DNA of 64,000 bases from Manduca sexta (taxonomy: Eukaryota; Arthropoda; Insecta; Lepidoptera; Sphingidae): assembly GCF_014839805.1 (NCBI RefSeq), contig NC_051116.1, positions 5,871,556 through 5,935,555 of the forward strand, read 5' to 3'. Both the position numbers and the translations under genes were made by a program. The notes below the pieces were generated by a model that searched no databases, had not been told where the DNA came from, and saw only the letters and a program-made list of their open reading frames with translations. Below are positions 60,900-64,000 of the stretch, one piece after another (position 1 is the stretch's first letter; every line of letters begins with the position of its first letter).

Positions 60900-61500
60900 T
60901 TATTCGCCCGGATAGCGACCACTGTAGAAGGTGTTAAAACCCGGCATAGTGGCCCACGTAAGTGTCGCGTTCCGGGATCAGTCTGTGTATATCCGGTTCT
61001 AACAGGCCTGCATAATAGGGGACCGGACTCATTTTTGTTCTTTATTATTATCAAATATTTACTTTATATAAATTATAACACAGAAAGAATTATTTAAATC
61101 CGGTAAAAAATCAACAACTTATAAGTCTTTTAATTTCGGTAGAAGGGGTAAGTAACAAGAAACAGAAAAGAGGCGCAACACCCACGTGTGACGTCATCGG
61201 GCATTACGACGCGTGCGAAAGAAAGAGATGAAGCGATATCCCCACTTCGCCCCCACTTTGGCACATAGTAATATTCGAAATATGAATTACTGGCTCATTT
61301 TTTAACCAATTTTAATGCAGTTTTCGCAGAAGGGTTTCTTTTTCGTATTATAAACTATTACATGTAGAATAATGTATAAAATCAAACACAGGACGGTCCC
61401 CTATTGTGTCAACTAGGAGTAATCATCTCGTCAGTCGACATTCTATTGGACCCCACTTCACTTACCATCAGGTGCTGTGGGTCACTTTGCCGTGCTACGA
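60900..61500 (-). mobile_element. Rep-D copy split by an E-MITE relative
   Basis: 60900-61016 holds CCCGGATAGCGACCACTG to AACAGGCCTGCATAAT. The element resumes at ATTGTGTCAACTAGGAG (61403) and ends CACTTACCATCAGGTGC. An uninterrupted copy reads GCATAATTGTGTC at this point, which places the insertion exactly. Confidence 0.8.
61017..61402 (+). mobile_element. E-MITE relative with AGGGGACCG termini
   Basis: Perfect 9-bp inverted ends AGGGGACCG / CGGTCCCCT with AT on both sides. The interior is clearly homologous to the E-MITE copies at 12.3 and 15.0 kb (AACAGAAAAGAGGCGC, GTGTGACGTCATCGGGCATT, GCGAAAGAAAGAGATG, GCAGAAGGGTTTCTTTTTCG). The ends differ from the GTATTTGAC ends there. Confidence 0.8.
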
Positions 61501-61827
61501 GCAAGTTTATCGCGTGGTGTTGACCGTTACGATCGCTCATAAAAAGTAGCAACACCATCTAGATCAATTTATTTATTTCAATTAGAACGGATAAACCAAT
61601 TACACTAATTAAATTAATAATAACAACATATAACTATAGTAAAATATGAAACAGATCAATAATCGACTCAATAACTACATGAAATATGCGTTATCATGAG
61701 TTAATTTCACAATAATGCAAACATTCATACTGGAACAATGAATCACACTGAGACGTAAAATGTTGTCTTATAATGTCAATTACACTGGCTACAAAATTCT
61801 GCAAGATCTTACCTCTTTTATTACTAA
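61501..61827. other. No recognisable gene
   Basis: AT-rich spacer with a Rep-G-like scrap (TACGATCGCTCATAAAAAG, 61528) and otherwise nothing. Confidence 0.35.
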
Positions 61828-62294
61828 CTAGTTAACCCGACAGACGTTGTGCCGTCTTAAGGCGATACCTCAAGGTCCATTTTCATACATTTTGTTTCAC
61901 CTTTAATCTGGGTAACTAAACAAGTATTGGCAAGTAAAGAATTTAAATTCACGTCTAGTTAGTGATTAGTTCTCGCAGTTGAAAGAAAAACGTAAAAATA
62001 ATTAATAATCATGGATATTTCGGCCTTTAAAATTTAATATGACGAAATTTACTATGAATTTGCATTCTGTCAATAGCTGACAGTTATTTCAAACAATTGA
62101 CAGTTATATAAAACTAATATTTTCGTTAAGTTTTCTTAAATTATCTAATTTTCCGCGCAATTTTTTAAATTTTTTCTTTCATAAGAAACTTCTCCTGAGA
62201 ATAACAAACAACAAAAAATTTGTGAAATCCGTCCGGCCGTTCACGCGTGATGGCGTGACCAAGGGAAATAGGGATTCATTTTTATATATATAGA
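61828..62294 (-). mobile_element. Complete non-autonomous Helitron (Hel-B)
   Basis: On the minus strand it starts TCTATATATATAAAAATG (62294) and ends at CTAG (61831-61828) before T. A hairpin AGACG-GCACAA-CGTCT lies 10 nt before CTAG. 467 bp, non-coding; the 73-codon minus-strand frame is incidental. It differs from Hel-A in hairpin and body. Confidence 0.78.
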
Positions 62295-63660
62295 TTATAA
62301 TGTTTACAAGCGGAATGCAATAGCATAGCCATATTGTTACGTGACATAAATAGACAACGCATTGGTATTGTGTAGTTGTACTCCGCGTGTAGACATTCAT
62401 CCTAATAAAATTCGAAATGTGGTAAAAAACACCCTATAAGTATACATAAAAGGTTCATAGTTTGATAGTAATAAATCACATGAATCTGTCACTCCACGAT
62501 ATCTTTAAACATCATAATAGTAATATAATAACTTAACAATAACTCCCTTGACACGGGCAAAGGAAATCCAAAATGAGCCATCATCCTTGACATTTCGCGC
62601 CATTTTGAAACCAAGATACACCGCCATATATCAACACCTACGTGAACGTCCCAAAGGGCTCACAAAATGTGTCCATTGTTCTGACCAGTTCATTTTTTTT
62701 AAGACTTTTTTAAGATAAACCCAACACATTAAGGCGCGAATTACTCTGCGGACCGCCCGCCGCGTTGGCTCTTTTGTGCCGCCATATCGGCCCTAACAAT
62801 TCCGTGTTTGAATCGTGTTCTATTTTTGAATTTTTCAGATTGATTGTTGTTACGCGATTTTATTGGTTTAATTTTTTTAGTTTTTATTTTAGGAACGGCC
62901 TGGGATTTGTTAGTGTGATTTTTTCATGATACAAATCAACGAACAAATAGAATAGTTTCGTTCCATTTTTGAATGTAGGTGCATCAATATTTTGTTTTAG
63001 AGAGGTACGCAGTTTTAAATTTAGAAATAGATATTAAAGATGGCGCCGGAATTGCAACTGTTGGGAATTTAATAACTTTTATGAATTTCATATTATTTTT
63101 TCGTTTATTACTTTCGTTCTGTTTGCGATTTGAAGATATTAAAACTCTTTCCAATATTTGCTTTTGTATAATTGAAGTTGTATTAGAATATTTTGTGAAC
63201 TAATACAGTTTTATTAAGTAAAATGTTACGTTACTTCAAAAGGGCACTTAAGTTTTTATCTAAATCTAGGTTTAACGCGTTTAGTCCGTTTTTTACTACA
63301 ATAAATCTTTAATAATGAGCTTTGTGTACTCTATTGGTATTAAAATAATGTTCATTTTAAACGGTTCAGTCGCCCCTCTCCCACGCAAAATCTGCGAGAG
63401 CTAATAAAAGGAGATTTTTATTAAAGAATAACATGTAAAAAGAACCATTAGTGAAGTTATTTTGTACTTTTTTATCGCATTAAAAAGATTTACGTTCTAT
63501 AATATATTTAATAAGTGTTTACCTGTAACTTAGGCACTAACAAGCCAATTTAAAACGTAAATTAAACGTGTCCTAGGAAAATGTTTATTAACTAAGAATC
63601 AAATTGTGCACCATTAATCCGTCTGATTTGCCAAACAAATGTATTAAATGTAATGTAGTG
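62295..63660. other. Mostly unique DNA, no gene recognised
   Basis: 62560-62820 has several CpG-containing words (TTTCGCGCCATTTTG, CGGACCGCCCGCCGCG, GCCGCCATATCGGCCC), and AAGATGGCGCCGG occurs at 63038. No splice-flanked exon is convincing; a 74-codon frame at 62979-63203 is hydrophobic but unsupported. This is the longest stretch here without a recognised repeat. Confidence 0.4.
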
Positions 63661-63897
63661 ACTGCCTTGGACGTGTAGTATTGCGTGCATGGCACACCGC
63701 TCTGAGGTCCCGGGTTCGAATCCGAGAAAAGTGATAACGGGATTTTCTGTTCAATATCAGCCCAGAATCTGCATTATGTGACTGATATGGCGAAAGCGTC
63801 GCCCCCGTCACATCATGGGACGGAACTTAGTCGAAAAATAGATGTCCTGGTTGCATTTCTGCTCACCCTTTCGGGTGTAAAGGCGGCGACGTGTCTG
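63661..63897 (+). mobile_element. SINE-2 copy, full length, diverged
   Basis: ACTGCCTTGGACGTGTAGTA head, CCGGGTTCGAATCCGAG B-box, CAGCCCAGAATCTGC, GTCACATCATGGGACGG and CCCTTTCGGGTGTAAAGG to CGACGTGTCTG. The A-box has changes; the TG tail is short. Confidence 0.8.
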
Positions 63898-64000
63898 TAT
63901 TTATTAGGCATTATTCAACACCCAAATTTAGATTCCTTCCTAACCGAATTTCGGCTATGTCGGCCAATCTCAACGAAAATCGGACACGTAGGAGATAAAG

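Noticed and set aside
62979..63203. 74-codon hydrophobic frame, possibly a small membrane protein
   Set aside because: Hydrophobicity follows from T-rich composition; no upstream context or conservation evidence available.

Overview
This is AT-rich eukaryotic DNA dominated by transposons. tRNA-headed SINEs, non-LTR retrotransposons with simple-repeat tails, and Helitron-like elements ending in a GC hairpin plus CTAG(T) are a combination typical of moths and butterflies. I therefore infer a lepidopteran nuclear chromosome; I cannot name the species. The only convincing host protein-coding sequence is one exon at 5932-6085. It has a 3' splice site, a start codon, a signal peptide and a consensus 5' splice site. 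The rest of the window to the right is best read as a very large intron (or intergenic DNA) filled with repeats.

Repeat families, named here for convenience. SINE-1 is about 330 bp, with a tRNA-like head, an (ATT)n tail and several clear target-site duplications. SINE-2 is about 250 bp, with a tRNA-like head and a TG/CA tail. Rep-G is about 300 bp and ends in an A-rich tail after a CAGGCGAACGGCAAGCTCG-type sequence. Rep-D is about 200 bp and begins CACCTGATGGTAAGTGG. FB-5 is a foldback MITE with arms like AAATTAAACTACTTTTCGG. E-MITE is about 380 bp and carries an internal TGACGTCA. Hel-A and Hel-B are two Helitron-like families. Larger elements are an RTE-like LINE (15.5-18.3 kb, plus strand, one internal stop), a frameshifted CR1-like LINE (29.3-32.5 kb, minus strand), Copia gag fragments, and a gutted Harbinger-like transposon at 36.5 kb.

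The most notable content lies between 25.1 and 41.1 kb. Eight intact copies and one remnant of an approximately 80-nt tRNA-like non-coding RNA gene occur there. Five copies are identical across the 80 nt although their flanks differ. Each intact copy has internal A-box and B-box-like motifs, a palindromic 7-bp terminal stem and a downstream T-run (four to nine T), and a TGACGTCA (ATF/CRE) element whose last base is 40 or 41 nt before the RNA start. Two unrelated upstream contexts (type A and type B) share only that element and its spacing. The layout resembles Pol III genes with external plus internal promoters, such as vault RNA, 7SL and EBER. The RNA has local similarity to vertebrate vault RNA. 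Part of the cluster was amplified as a 1.3-kb tandem unit (38.2-41.1 kb) that also carries a Copia gag fragment and a Helitron fragment.

Other structural features are a 1.2-kb foldback element inserted in a Helitron (53.7-54.9 kb), a roughly 180-bp near-perfect hairpin (46.47-46.65 kb), small hairpins at 22.66 and 27.78 kb, and several nested MITE insertions. All family assignments come from reading and comparing copies within this window; no database was searched.
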